Shown: piece after piece, positions 22,317-33,479 of the stretch | Numbering within the stretch: the first letter of the stretch is position 1 | How the letters are laid out: each line of letters begins with the position of its first letter | Assembly: GCA_963580285.1 (NCBI GenBank) | Contig: OY757011.1 | Location: 206,105,644 to 206,169,643, forward strand | Source of the DNA: Lucinisca nassula | Taxonomy: Eukaryota; Mollusca; Bivalvia; Lucinida; Lucinidae | DNA length: 64,000 nucleotides | Reading direction: 5' to 3' | Made by a program: the position numbers and the translations under genes | Notes under the pieces: model-generated | Told to the model about the DNA's origin: nothing | Databases searched by the model: none | What the model saw: the letters and a program-made list of their open reading frames with translations, nothing else

Positions 22317-22620
22317 TGTTTGTTTGTTTGATTTGAGGTTTAACGTCCCCGTCAACACTGTAAAGGTCATTTCGGAGAAGTTGTGTCCAATTTTGTGGGA
22401 CTTTTACCCGACATTGAGATGAAATGACAGCTCAAGCCCTGTCGCCCATTGAAACCAATAGGGTTTATTAGCATGGGCGGCCCGCCTCGCACCACGGTTC
22501 CTGGACAGGCTTAGGTCCTCTAAGCGGTTTACCAGTACTAGTATGCGGGCCGGATTCAGCTCTGCGTGGAAGCATCGTGCAGCCCATATATTTCTTCAAG
22601 CCCCTATGGGCGGGGGCGGA
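22317..22620 (+). repeat. Dispersed repeat family U, copy 5
   Basis: Close match to the copy at 3518: GATTTGAGGTTTAACGTCCC, CAACACTGTAAAGGTCATTT, CCTCTAAGCGGTTTACC and GCTCTGCGTGGAAGCATC. It abuts a Penelope-like 3' end at 22640. Confidence 0.85.
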
Positions 22621-22639
22621 CCACACCTCCCATAGGAGT

Positions 22640-23240
22640 CATGAAAAGGAAAGAAAAACAAACATGAAATAACTAGACCCTAATAGAAACATCGCCAGCG
22701 GAAAGCTTAAAGTACATTACTTGCCCACGTAATGGCCACCGCGACAAAAGAACCGCCTCGTTTGGGAGCGGGTGGGGTTGGGATGGGGAGCTTAAATCGA
22801 TTTTACGTGGCCGCAATCCTCGCCGTTACTTCCGTCGCAATTTAGACAAATAACCTGTTCAGTCCGCTTCCTAACTCATCAGTGCAACACAAAAAGAATC
22901 AAAGAACTACAGAGATGAAACAACGATGAGGACCCGACAGCAAGAAATAATTGAAATGCTGGAGCAAAAAGATTAACGACAGTTGGATTCCGGTGGGTCC
23001 GACAAGAGACAAGGCATCAGGTATTAACGAACATTATAAAGAAAATAATTCTAAGTAAATCATTACGCATGGACTGTCATAGAATTTGAGGTCTGACCCT
23101 CCGACGTTCAATTAAATAGGGAAGCAAAGTTACCAACCATGATTGGGTTAACTACCATACATCAAGTCTGTCGTGTAGCATTTATGTTGTACCCAATCGC
23201 ATTATATGGAAAAATGATTTACGAAATCGGGTACTGAATT
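22640..23240 (-). mobile_element. Penelope-like element, 3' UTR and last part of ORF
   Basis: Plus-strand phrases CTTAAATCGATTTTACGTGG, GTCGCAATTTAGACAAATAA, CTAACTCATCAGTGCAAC and GAGATGAAACAACGATGAGG match the 3' region of the copies at 42655 and 62305. 23060-23240 corresponds to the final codons region (GGGAAGCAAAGTTACCAACC, GTTGTACCCAATC). 5' truncated, diverged. Confidence 0.75.
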
Positions 23241-23599
23241 CAATTTGTTTCGACGTTTTCTAAATGGCACTTCGGACGCGGACGTCGGGAGAAATAACTG
23301 TTATTCTTTGATCCTTACCGAAGCCATTGAACTTTCGAAGAGATGCTATCACAAGCTATAAGCTATGTCATAGAACGCATAACCAACGAAGAGGTAAATA
23401 CAAAACTCAGAACCCCTGGTCGCTACCATTATGATAACCTCCTTACAATCATAAATAAACTGACACTCAGTTCAGGTGGCATCATACTTCTAATACTGAG
23501 TCGTCATATTTGGCCTTTACCATTGTTAGATGGAATTTGGCAATACAAAAAAGCTCTGGGTGATAGAAGCGTAGACAAGGATCAGGAATCGATACATAG

Positions 23600-23751
23600 A
23601 GAATACCAGGTTCGTGTCTTTTGATATCAAGTTTATCAGGCAAGGCTTCGAGAACGCTTGTAGAATCGCGAGGCTTGTCGAGCGATTCTACATGCGTTCT
23701 CGAAGCCGAGCCTGATAAACCTGATGTCAAATGATAAGAATCTGGTATTCT
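23600..23751. repeat. 152 bp near-perfect palindrome
   Basis: Arms of about 70 bp: AGAATACCAG with CTGGTATTCT at the edges, GTTTATCAGGC with GCCTGATAAAC inside, then GGCTTCGAGAACGC with GCGTTCTCGAAGCC, and TGTAGAATCGC with GCGATTCTACA nearest the centre. Only a few mismatches. The flanks 23240-23600 and 23752-24000 show nothing recognised. Confidence 0.9.
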
Positions 23752-23999
23752 GTTTATCAGTTTATCCTCTTGTACACTCTTAGCAATTTACGATCAGTTA
23801 TTGGGGATCCCAATATTCTGGTGGTCGATATATTTAGTATCAACTGGCCATATTGTTCCTATGCTATTTTTCTTCAATTTTTTCCATGCCAGTCGTCTGG
23901 TTCATTCATAAAAGTATAATGTCACGTTGACGTGATAAAGCTCACTTGACCTGAGATAGCATATCTTTATCATGTCAATGCATTACAATGCAACATATA

Positions 24000-24470
24000 T
24001 AGGGGGTAACTGATAAAATTACACCGCACCTACCATCCAAGACACCAAAGAGAAAGAAACATAAACATGAAACAGCTTCACCGTAATGCAAATGACAGGA
24101 GCGGAAAGCCAAAACGACATTTGTAAAACTAAATATAATCTGTTAAAAATATATATACCTCTACCTCCGAGTCCCAGTATATACCATACGGGCTTTGAAC
24201 TCCTCTGAAGTACTGGCATCTACCACAGAAGAGGGTAGACTTTTTCCTCCGAGGAATAGTTCCAGCAAAGAAACAACTCTTCATGGCAGTGCTATAGGCA
24301 AAATAGTAGTAACGGCAATGGTCTGGAATAACCCCTGCCATTCAAGACATCAAATGGAGAGAAGCACGCACAAGGAATAACTCTACCACAATGAAAATGC
24401 ATCAAGGACAGTTACTTTCACAGAATGGCCAAACAGCTATCCAACATAGAAAAAAGACACACATGAAAAG
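24000..24470 (-). mobile_element. Fragments of Penelope-like 3' UTR and jockey/CR1-like 3' region
   Basis: 24010-24120 and 24340-24470 resemble the Penelope-like 3' UTR (GACACCAAAGAGAAAGAAAC, GGACAGTTACTTTC, AATGGCCAA). 24150-24330 resembles 17250-17400 (CATACGGGCTTTGAACTCC, CCACAGAAGAGGGTAGAC, GAGGAATAGTT). This suggests the non-LTR fragment interrupts the other. Confidence 0.55.
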
Positions 24471-24726
24471 ACTTGGTTTTATTGAGTCTGTTCATGACCA
24501 GTACTGAAATGTGCAACACAGGCCACGCCCTCTATCATCGGCTTAAGCAGAACTCTATTTTCAAAATGGTTCTAAATGAACTCAGTGATCCCAAAGGACC
24601 AGAAAATATATTCTGCACTATGATGACATGCTACGGCCGCCACACGACACAACACTAGCTGCAGTGAAGATAAATAAGTTCTGTTGGAAGCAAAGAAAAC
24701 ACCAAGTAAACGGAAATAGCAAACTA

Positions 24727-24995
24727 GGGCCAGTTGTTCAAAACTAACGACATCGTTAGTTAACGTATCGTTAAAACTTTGATCATTAAATATGGCAAAT
24801 ATGCTAATATTTTTGCAGAAAAAATGTGAGCAGCTTTTGCGGATGCTCACATTTTTAATATTAGCTGAAAAATGTGAGCTGCTCACTTTTTTTCAGCAAA
24901 AATACCAAAATTTACGATATTGTACTTGCTAGAAGAGTTAATAATATGATCACTAACGAGCTCGTTAAGCTAACGATGCTTTGAACAACTGGCCC
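24727..24995. mobile_element. MITE with 16 bp perfect inverted ends
   Basis: Starts GGGCCAGTTGTTCAAA and ends TTTGAACAACTGGCCC. Next inward, AACGACATCGTTAG and CTAACGATG are diverged inverses. The middle is AT-rich with AAAATGTGAGCAGC and AATGTGAGCTGC repeats. No ORF. The flanks share TTATTGAGTCTGTTCATRACC (24480 and 25003). Confidence 0.85.
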
Positions 24996-25119
24996 CTGGG
25001 CTTTATTGAGTCTGTTCATAACCAGTACTTCTATTTCGTTCCCTGTAACTCTTTGTTGGCCAAGCTTTATTATACCTTCATTGCTGCCAAAAGTGAGCTT
25101 TAACTCGTATGTGTCGTTT

Positions 25120-25945
25120 TGAGGAATTCTCATAGACATTCTACATAATTGATGTTGTTTTAGGGAATTTTTATAGACATTCTACAGACTTGATGCTGTT
25201 TTAGGAAATTCTTATTGACATTCTACAGAACTGATGTTGTTTTAGGGAATTCTTATAGACATTCTACAGAACTGAAGTTTTTTTAGGGAATTCTTATAGA
25301 AATTCTACAGAATTGGAATTGATGCTGTTTTAGGGAATTATTATTGACATTTTACAGAACTGATGTTGTTTTAGGGAATTCTTATTGACATTCTACAGAA
25401 CTGATGTTGTTTTAGGGAATTCTTATAGACATTCTACAGAATTGGAATTGATGCTGTTTTAGGGAAGTATTATAGACATTTTACAGAAATGATGTTGTTT
25501 TAGGGAATTCTTATAGACATTCTACATAATTGATGTTGTTTGAGGGAATTATTATAGACATTCTACATTATTGATGCTGTTTTAGGAAATTCTTATAGAC
25601 AATCTACAGAATTGATGCTGTTTTATGGAATTCTTATAGACATTCTACAGAATTGATGCTGTTTTATGGAATTCTTATAGACATTCTACATAATTGATGT
25701 TGTTTGAGGGAATTATTATAGACATTCTACAGAATTGATGCTGTTTTAGGCAATTCTTATAGACAATCTACATAACTGATGTTGTTTAAGGGAATTCTTA
25801 TGGACATTCTACAGAATTGATGTTGTTTTAGGGAATCTTTATAGACGTTCTACAGAACTGATGTTGTTTTAGGGAATTCTTATAGACATTCTACAGAGTT
25901 GACGCTGTTTTAGGGAATCCTTATAGACATTCCACAGAATTGATT
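25120..25945. repeat. 41 bp minisatellite, about 20 units
   Basis: Unit: GAATTGATGTTGTTTTAGGG then AATTCTTATAGACATTCTACA. Units vary at a few positions (GATGCTG or GATGTTG; TTATTGACA or TTATAGACA). Very regular otherwise. Confidence 0.93.
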
Positions 25946-26264
25946 ATATACATTCACACAGGCTAGCATCTCTTTAAACTGCTAGTATAAGTAAGTGTGG
26001 TTCTAATCTTTGCCTTAATTTAAAGTCATAGCTGTTGGAAGCATTGCGAATTTATGTCGCTCAGTAATTTGCTTGCTTTGATAAGAGAAAGAAATCTTCT
26101 TGAAAATCCTCTAGTTTTCCTATAATGAATTTTGGATTAGGCGAATAGCTTGTGTTCTAGTATCGCATAAAGTTATTCAAAGGAAAGTCGTTATTATATC
26201 AGGCAGAAAATTGTCTCATTAATATTATTTTAGTAAGGTTTTATGTGTCAGATTAAGGTAAACC

Positions 26265-26441
26265 CTTTCAGGCCTGTAGACCAGTACAGACACTTTATGC
26301 AAACTGTGTAGATCCTGATAAGATGCTTCACAAAGTATAACCAAGTTGATTATTGGTTCGACCCTCTATTTTCTAGATTGGGCGTGTCCAAATTCGAAGA
26401 TTGAAAAGTCTAATTCAAAAACATAGGACTGAAAGGGTAAA
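26265..26441. mobile_element. Small MITE related to family P
   Basis: Ends ACCCTTTCAG and CTGAAAGGGT are exact inverses. Inside is GCAAACTGTGTAGATCCTGA, which resembles the centre of MITE family P without the GC-rich palindrome. Confidence 0.6.
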
Positions 26442-26664
26442 TGAACATTAATTTAAAGCAAGTTCTATGGCAGGATTAACAATATGAGAAAGCGGATCTT
26501 ATTAAAACGACTGCTTTCATCATACAGCCAACATCAGTTGGTCAAGACTGTTCATGTGATCTGAGACCTCTAGTGACGTATTAGCTGTGAGATGAGATTT
26601 AGAGTACAATATAACTGTTAATAGTCTGTATCTCAACCAGAAGGACTTACAAACCAAACGAATT

Positions 26665-26950
26665 CTACGAAAATACGCCTATATAATTTAGACCCCCTTT
26701 TACCCCTCTTTTATATAATAAAACTGGGGTTTACAGGGTTATACATTATTTTTCTTATTTTTTTTTCTTATTTCTGCGTAAAACATAGATTGTGGGTACT
26801 CGTTAGAACCGCCTTGCAGAAGCTGTTGTTACGATTAACTACAGTCAATTTTTTTCAAGCAGAAATATGAAAAAAAAAAATATCTTAAAATATTCATTTT
26901 TAGGGATAATATTTTTTCAATACATTTGTATAGGCGTGTTGAAGCAATGG
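26665..26950. mobile_element. Long-palindrome MITE (family C), copy
   Basis: Left end ACGAAAATACGCCTATATAA, then GGGGTTTACAGGGTTATACA, AGATTGTGGGTACTCGTTAG and AACCGCCTT, and right end TGTATAGGCGTGTT. The right half of the central palindrome is replaced by other sequence. Confidence 0.75.
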
Positions 26951-27011
26951 ATGTATTCTGCTCAGTCAGTATGAGTCTGTTGTTTATTACAGATGATCGG
27001 TTTTCATCACG

Positions 27012-27241
27012 TTAACCTTTTTGTACCAATTTGAATCTTCCTCTATTTATATCAGGAGTCCATTTCAAAATTTGGGGTGTCAGGCTATGTTTTCTTCAAA
27101 ATTAATTTGGAAAATGGCTGAAATTTTACCAAATAGTGGAGGCCCCGATCAGACGCTGCATTCTGCGGCGTCTGATCTTGGCCTGCACTATTTGTCAGGG
27201 TGCCCGGTTTGGGTACCCGTTTTGGGGTTTCTGGTACTAAA
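27012..27241 (+). mobile_element. Palindrome-centred MITE (family P), copy 5
   Basis: TTAACCTTTTTGTACCA at the left, central GATCAGACGCTGC inverted repeat near 27150, and GGTTTCTGGTACTAAA at the right. The right TTAA is lost. It lies about 340 bp upstream of the receptor gene start codon. Confidence 0.8.
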
Positions 27242-27344
27242 CAAAGCCGCGTTATGATAACGTGTGTAAGTCTTTCTTTCTATATATACAGAGAACTGTG
27301 GAATTTACAATGATAAACTTTATTTTTCTTTAATTTCCTAAATA

Positions 27345-27411
27345 TAGATTGTGGGTACATCATAGAATCGCCTCTATGGGGCGGTTCTAACGAGCACCCA
27401 TAAAATATGTT
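27345..27411. repeat. Central hairpin of MITE family C
   Basis: AGATTGTGGGTACATCATAG, CGCCTCTATGGGGCGG and TTCTAACGAGCACCCA form the family's central palindrome with some mismatches. It lies just upstream of the receptor exon, so it could sit in the promoter. Confidence 0.65.
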
Positions 27412-27583
27412 TGTTGCTGTAATAAGCGGCAGCGAAAAATAAAACAGTACCGCTTATGGATGTGTTGTCATAAAGTGTTTTTGTCGATCTATTTTAGAGC
27501 TTCATATACTGAAATCAGTTTAGGATACAAGAGATTGTGACTTTGGCTGCAATTATTTCACACTGAAGTCGGATAGTAACAGT
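27412..27583 (+). promoter_or_regulatory. Probable 5' UTR/promoter region of the receptor gene
   Basis: Non-repetitive sequence between a MITE hairpin and the start codon. A TATATATA stretch lies farther up near 27281. No clear initiator can be fixed, and an upstream non-coding exon is possible. Confidence 0.3.
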
Positions 27584-27796
27584 ATGTTTGTGTTTACCTT
27601 GATACTAGTATTTACAGCGGTTGCAGCAGATAAAACTACGCTTCATGTTGGGGCGCTGTTTGAACTGTCAAACCACTGGTATGCGGAGTACGTAAACTTC
27701 TTTGTTGATATAGTTGAGCATGCGTTTGAGGAGATCAACAACAGATCCGACATTTTAGAGGATTATTCACTGTCACTTATCACCAAGGACACACAG
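27584..27796 (+). CDS. GABA-B-receptor-like protein, first coding exon
   Basis: 71 codons from ATG to a splice donor (ACACAG followed by GTAC). Residues 1-16 are a signal peptide (FVFTLILVFTAVAA). The mature part starts a class C GPCR-type ligand-binding lobe: LHVGALFELS, then VDIVEHAFEEINNRSDIL and YSLSLITKDTQ. That pattern (beta strand, helix with EINNR, a DIL.DY motif, beta strand) is what I know from metabotropic GABA receptors, which sense GABA at the cell surface. The donor is in phase 0 and joins the exon at 55981. The ANF-receptor superfamily is wider, and only about 117 residues are visible, so the subtype is uncertain. The membrane domain lies outside the window. Confidence 0.75.
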
Positions 27797-27889
27797 GTAC
27801 ATCCTAGAATTTATTTGAACGGAAATATGAGAGAAAAAAAAAAAACAACAAAAAAAAAAAACCATTGCATTCTCCAGATGTAGTGTTTC

Positions 27890-28030
27890 AGTTGCGCATG
27901 CCCGGCAAACTAATATGACACTTGTGTAACAGGTGTTAAAAAAGTTAGACGACTCTGTCGGGGATCGAAATCGGGTCGCGGGGTGATAAGCCAATTATCT
28001 ATGCCATCGCTACAAAAACGGCTTGTACCA
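27890..28030 (-). mobile_element. tRNA-derived SINE fragment
   Basis: On the minus strand GATTTCGATCCCCGAC is B-box-like, followed by GAGTCGTCTAACTTTTTTAA, ACACCTGTTACACAAGTGTC (a small hairpin) and ATATTAG. It lies just inside intron 1. 28030-28370 is otherwise featureless. Confidence 0.55.
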
Positions 28031-28369
28031 AAAGCCAGTAAAAGTATGCTTTATATCCTGGCCTTTAATATTCTCTCCCCACCACCTCCACCATATTAAA
28101 TATGTCCTCGAATCGGGACAGGGGAACCCAAGAATGATGTAAATTGTATCTGAACTGTTCCAATGCACATGCTGGTCATTTATGTTGGGCATGATATTAA
28201 ATAGATGCAGAAACATTTAGATGACTCGGGTGGGGTTTAAACGCCGAAAGCAAACACTTTACCGCGTTACTGTAAAAGTTAGCTTGTAACACAAAGCAGT
28301 ATACTAGTCGCTGATAAGGTCAATACATGTCAAAGTCGTTGAGTCCAATCACGCGAACAAGTCTGTGAA

Positions 28370-28620
28370 ATGAGCACCCCCACTTAGTCCCCTTTTATAT
28401 AGAGAAAACTGGGGTTTACAGGGACATACATTTTTTTTCGTATTTCTGCCCCAAGACACAGGTTGTGGATACTCGTTACGACTGTCGCAATAAGGCGGTT
28501 CTAACGAGCACTCGCAACATATGTTTGCAGTATAAATAAGAAATATATCACGGATTTTCATCACGAAAGCCATTTTTGAGATGTAAAAATATGCTGTATG
28601 TCGCACGGGTGTGTTAGCGT
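28370..28620. mobile_element. Long-palindrome MITE (family C), copy
   Basis: CTGGGGTTTACAGGGACATA, GTGGATACTCGTTACGACTG, AAGGCGGTTCTAACGAGCAC and the right end ACGGGTGTGTTAGCGT are in family order, with mutations in the left arm of the centre. 28620-28800 resembles 40000-40190 (AATGGCCATAG, GGAATATTCCAAA). Confidence 0.7.
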
Positions 28621-28824
28621 AAAGGCAAGAAGATCCGGTAGAATGCCTTTCGCAATGCTAAAATGGCCATAGTTTGCCTAAGAGTTGAATTAACGCATTC
28701 GCGTGACTTGTTTTACTTTTCTTTGTTACTGGAATATTCCAAAAGCAGATGCAAACGATAGCCCCATCCCGTAAACCGTATCTGCGACTACCATAACAGG
28801 GTGTAATAATCTTTGTTGCGAAGA

Positions 28825-30925
28825 GCTACCTAAAGTTTCCACTCTTTGTTTCAAGGAGCTACCTCAAGTCTCCACGAAGTTGCGAGGGGCTACCTCAAGT
28901 CTCCACTGCATGTTTGCGAGGAGCTACCTCAAGTCTCCACTGCATGTTTGCGAGGAGCTACCTCAGGCCTCCACTGCATTATTTGCGGGGAGCTACCCCA
29001 GGTCGCCTCTGCATGTTAACGAGGAGCTACCTCAGGTCTCCACTGCATATTAACGAGGGGCTACCTCAAATCTCCACTGCATGTTTGTGAGGAGCTACCT
29101 CAAGTCTCCACTGCATGTTTGCGAGGGGCTACCTCAAATCTCCACTGCATATTAACGAGAGGCTACTTCAAGTCTCCACTGCATGTTTGCGAAGGGCCAC
29201 CTCAAGTCTCAACTGCATGTTAGCGATGAGCTAAATCATGTCTCCACTGCATTATTTTCGAGGAGCTACCTCAAGTCTCCACTGCATGTTTGTGACGGGC
29301 TACCTCAAGTCTCCACTGCATGGTTACGAGGAGCTAAATCATGTCTCCACTGCATTTTTTTCGAGGAGCTACCTCAAGTCTCCACTGCATGTTTGTGAGG
29401 AGCTACCTCAAGTCTCCACTGCATATTTGCGAGGGGCTACCTCAAGTCTCCACTGCATGGTTTCGAGGAGCTAAATCATGTCTCCACTGCATTATTTTCG
29501 AGGAGCTACCTCAAGTCTCTACTGCATGTTTGTAAGCAGCTACCTGAAGTCGTCCCTGCATGTTAACGAGGAACCTCCTCAAGTCTCCATTGCACGTTAA
29601 CGAGGAGCTACCTCAAGTATCCACTGCATGTTTACGAGGAGCTAACTCAAGTATCCGCTGCATATTTGCGAGGAGCTACCTCAAGTCTGCACTGCATGTT
29701 TGCGAGCAGCTACCTCAAGTCGTCCCTGCATGTTCACGAGGAACCACCTCAAGTCACTTCATGTTTGCGAGGAGCTACCTCAAGTCTCAATTGCATGTTT
29801 GCGAGGAGCTACCCCAATGCTCTACTGCATGTTTGCGAGGAGCTACCTTAAGTCTCCACTGCATGTTTGCGAGGAGCTACCTCATGTCGTCCCTGCATGT
29901 TAACGAGGAACCACCTCAAGTCTCCACTGCATGTTTGCGAGGAGCTATCTCAAGTCTCCACTGCATGTTTGCGAGCAGCTATCTCAAGTCGTCCCTGCAT
30001 GTTAAGGAGGAACCACCTCAAGTCTCCACTTCATGTCTGAGAGGAGCTATCACAAGTCTCGTCTGCATGTTGGCGAGCAGCTACCTCAAGTCGTCCCTGC
30101 ATGTTAGCGAATAGCTACCTCAAGTCTCCACTGCATGTTATCGAGCAGCTACCTCAAATCTCCACTGCATGTTTTGAAGAGCTTGCTCAAGTCTCCACTG
30201 CATGTTTGCGAGCAAATACCACAAGTCTCCACTCCATGTGTACGAGGAGCTACCTTAAGTCTCCACTGCATGGAGCTATCACAAGTCTCGTCTGCATGTT
30301 GGCGAGGAGCTACCTCATGTCGTCCCTGCATGTTAACGAGGAACCACATCAAGTCTCCACTTCATGTTTGCGAGGAGCTACCTCAAGTCTCAACTGCATG
30401 TGTGCGAGGAGCCACCTCAAGTCTCCACTGCATGCTAGCGATGAGCTACCTCAAGTCTCCACTGCAGGTTTGCGAGGAGCTACCTCAAGTCTCCACTGCA
30501 TTTTTGCGAGGAGCTACCTCAAGTCTCCACTGCATGTTTGCGAGGAGCTACATAAAGACTTCACTACATGTTTGCGAGCAGCTATCTCAAGTCTTCACTG
30601 CATGTTTGCGAGGAGCTACCTCAAGTCTCCACTGCATGTTTGCGAGGAGCTATCTCAAATCTCCACTGCATGTTTGCGAGAAGCTACCTCAAGTCTTCAC
30701 TGTATGTTTGCGAGGGGCTACCTCAAGTCTCCACTGCATGTTTGCGAGGAGCTATCTCAAATCTCCACTGCATGTTTGCGAGCAGCTATCTCAAGTCTTC
30801 ACTGCATGTTTGCGAGGAGCTAACTCAAGTCTCCACTGCATGTTTGCGAGGAGCTATCTCAAATCTCCACTGCATGTTTGCGAGCAGCTACCTCAAGTCT
30901 TCACTGCATGTTTGCAAGAGACGAG
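28825..30925 (+). repeat. 34 bp minisatellite with let-7 seed-match octamers
   Basis: Unit GAGCTACCTCAAGTCTCC then ACTGCATGTTTGCGAG, about 60 copies. By my count about 31 units keep the exact octamer CTACCTCA; others carry CTATCTCA, CTAAATCA or CCACCTCA. The consensus contains no stop codon, and 34 is not a multiple of three, so all three + frames stay open for long stretches (up to about 266 codons) and give the same 34-residue peptide repeat. There is no start context, signal or conserved domain, so I do not call a protein. It lies in the sense strand of intron 1 of the receptor gene. Confidence 0.93.
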
Positions 30926-31029
30926 ACAACGGTAATGTGCAAGCTTACCTCAGCCTTTGCTCGTCACCTATTAATCATTTACAGCATTTATAATAATCTC
31001 GCCATCTTTATCAAATTCAAATTACTCTA

Positions 31030-31335
31030 CCATTGGCTGGTCTCGGCAGTTCAGTCGGATGCGCGTCTGACTGGTGATCAGGAGGACGCGGGTTCGATGC
31101 CTGCCGGGGTCGGCAACATTCTTTCGTTGAGATTTATCATGAAATCTTTTCTACGGCAATTCCCTCCCTTCCTCTGATTCAAGAAGTGCGGTTGTCAGTT
31201 TTTGGCGAGAGAATATACACTGTACTGGCTAACCTTTTACGGAAACAGTGTGGATAGGTAAACTGACCGGCGCAAAAATGACCTAAAATAGTGTTGACTA
31301 AGTCGTTAAACAACAAAACAAACAAACAAAACAAT
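31030..31335 (+). mobile_element. tRNA-derived SINE, second family, full-length
   Basis: Head GGTCTCGGCAGTTCAGTCGG with B box GCGGGTTCGATGCC. The candidate anticodon stem CTGA/TCAG encloses CTGGTGA. Then CGGCAACATTCTTTCGTTGAG, GTTTTTGGCGAGAG, ATACACTGTACTGGCTAACC, and a tail AAAATGACCTAAAATAGTG with CAAA repeats. The minus-strand partner is at 16650-16955. Confidence 0.85.
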
Positions 31336-31434
31336 CTCTTCCATTGACAAGCATTGTCTCAGGTCCTTTGCAAAAGAAGATACAATAGTCAACTCCTCTG
31401 TCTGTCTCAAAGAGAACAAATAATTTGGCCGATT

Positions 31435-32551
31435 TTGAAAAATATAAACAGATAAGGAATTAAGTAACACGTGAAACGCGCACATCTAGAAAGCTACAAA
31501 CGGATAAATTAGCAAATAATTTGAAAAATAGTAACCATGGACACAAAGATGGGTGGAAAACTTTGAAAACCTTTAAAAAACCTGAACAAAAAACTTCTAC
31601 CCCACCTCTCCAAAGTATTGACGAAGTATTTTCTTACGAACAAGACAAGGCTGAAATATTGAATGAATTCTTTACACCCCAAACCAATCTTAATGACAGT
31701 GGAGCTACCTTACCGAGGTTTAGACGTCGTGTTAATTCCTCACTCAATAACATATCACTGTCTCCAAATGAGGTTGAATCTGTATTAAAATCTTTGAAAG
31801 TTGGTAAAGTATCTGGACCCTATCAAGTAAATAACCGCCTACTGAAAGAGCTTGCTCATCCATTATCCTTTCCCCTTTTTGAACTATTCAATTACTCGCT
31901 TTCATGTGGCCGAGTCCCGAACATATGGAAACAGGCAAATGTTACACCTATATTTAAAAATGGAGATCAGTCAGACTCATCCAACTATAGACCTATCTCA
32001 CTTCTCAGTATGATTGGCAAAGTAATGGAAAAGCTTGTTCACAAGTATGTTTTCCATTTTCTTATGGAAAACAGAGTCATAACTACATTGCAATCAGGTT
32101 TTATTGCTGGTGATTCCACTGTAAACCACCTTACTGATATATACACTACCTTTTGCCATGTCTTGGACGTGTGCGTTCTGTATTTTTCGATATTAGTAAA
32201 GCCTTTGACAGGGTCTGGCATAGGGGGCTTCCTTTTTAAACTGCAAACTGTGAGCATCTCCGGTTCTCTAATTGACTGATTTACGGACTACCTAAATAAT
32301 AGAAGCCAACGTGTAGTGCTTCGGGGTGTGTCCTCGGATTGGACCAGTCTCAAAGCTGGTGTGCCCCAGGGTTCTATCCTGGGCCACTGCTTTTTCTTGT
32401 TTACATAAATGATATAGTCAAAAATATAAACTCTACCATACGGCTATTTGCCGATGGTACGGGCCTTAATTTTATTGTCGATAATCAAATGACAGCCGCT
32501 CAAACTCTTGATGACGAGGTAGCGATAGTCTACTCTTGGGCGGAAAATTGA
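31435..32551 (+). pseudogene. Non-LTR retrotransposon RT fragment
   Basis: The main frame (31521-32279) encodes an RT-upstream linker (WKTLKTFKK) and fingers/palm: VGKVSGPYQVNNRLLKELA, NIWKQANVTPIFKNGD, SNYRPISLLSMIGKVMEKLV. After a frameshift near 32165 come FDISKAFDRVWHRGLL, then LKAGVPQGSILG, another frameshift near 32385, and RLFADGTGL where FADD is expected. The second catalytic Asp is therefore Gly. A stop also interrupts at about 32277. It is a dead copy of a CR1/jockey-type or RTE-type element; the clade is not resolved by eye. Confidence 0.85.
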
Positions 32552-33150
32552 AGACACCAGGCATTATTTCCGCGACCGCGCTAAGTACGTAGGTATCAGA
32601 CAATAGCTTCTCGATAGTATCTCTGAGTTTTGTGACCCAACATACTCTACCATTCGGCGACTCAAACTTGACATACGAACAAAACAAATCCATTATGTTG
32701 TCAGTGCAAGAATTTATCATTTAAAGCCGCAGATTCAAAATTCAATAGTTAGTAAGAACAATTTTCATCTGTAGACAAAGTAAGGACTATCACCCTACTT
32801 GATGTAAATCGAGATGTCTAGTGAGCGTTATACCAGTGTCATCACCGTTGCTCCCTCCGCCCCACCCCATGGTCCCCAGCCAACCGGCAGCATAACACAT
32901 TATTTGTTATACATGTATTGATTGTCACTCTAGTGATATTCTCTAAATCCATGTTAGTAACAACTGATTAATCGTGTGCGTACACATATATAGAGATGCT
33001 TCAGTCAGAGTATCCAATGGGAAACAGATTACACAAGTCTTAGGACTTTCTTCTGAATCCCATTTTGTATATATTGACACGTTTGTGCTTTGTGTATTGT
33101 ATCACTCATATTAAGTGTAATATTTATATACAAAAAATATAAATAAAGAA
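32552..33150 (+). other. Unassigned stretch ending in AATAAA and A-rich sequence
   Basis: 32552-32720 has an open minus-strand frame (SYVKFESPNGRVCWVTKLRD) that I cannot assign. 32760-33150 ends in AATAAA at 33143 and an A-rich run, as the 3' end of a poly-A retroelement would, perhaps the one at 31435. Confidence 0.35.
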
Positions 33151-33297
33151 AAAAAGTTTAAACTAAAGAGGTGGTAACAGTAGAATTATGACATATTCAA
33201 ATTAGGATTTAAAAAAACGTAACAAATGATCACCTTGTAAATCGCCTACTTCCTGTGAAGAAAATGAGATTTGCAATTGTTTATGTTATTGGCCTTA

Positions 33298-33400
33298 GTT
33301 TGGGTCGCAGACATAAGTTCTAGATACTAGTTAAAACCCGCCTCAATGAGGCGCCATTGTTGTGGTTCTTATGAGCACTTTCAACCCATGGAGAAGATAT
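33298..33400. mobile_element. MITE family C fragment
   Basis: TAGTTAAAACCCGCCTCAATG, GAGGCG and GTTCTTATGAGCACTTTC are the centre of family C, interrupted by an insert of about ten bases. Confidence 0.55.
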
Positions 33401-33479
33401 ATAAGAACAATTTAAATTCATCAGAAAAATGTCAGTTTATAATTCCCATTCGTTATCATTATGTAAATCTTAAACGATT

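Noticed and set aside
28825..30925. CRISPR array
   Set aside because: Units are contiguous diverged copies without unique spacers, and the genome is eukaryotic.
30101..30935. 240 and 266 codon frames as genes
   Set aside because: Both are frame-shifted readings of the same 34 bp minisatellite, lacking start context, signal peptide or domain.
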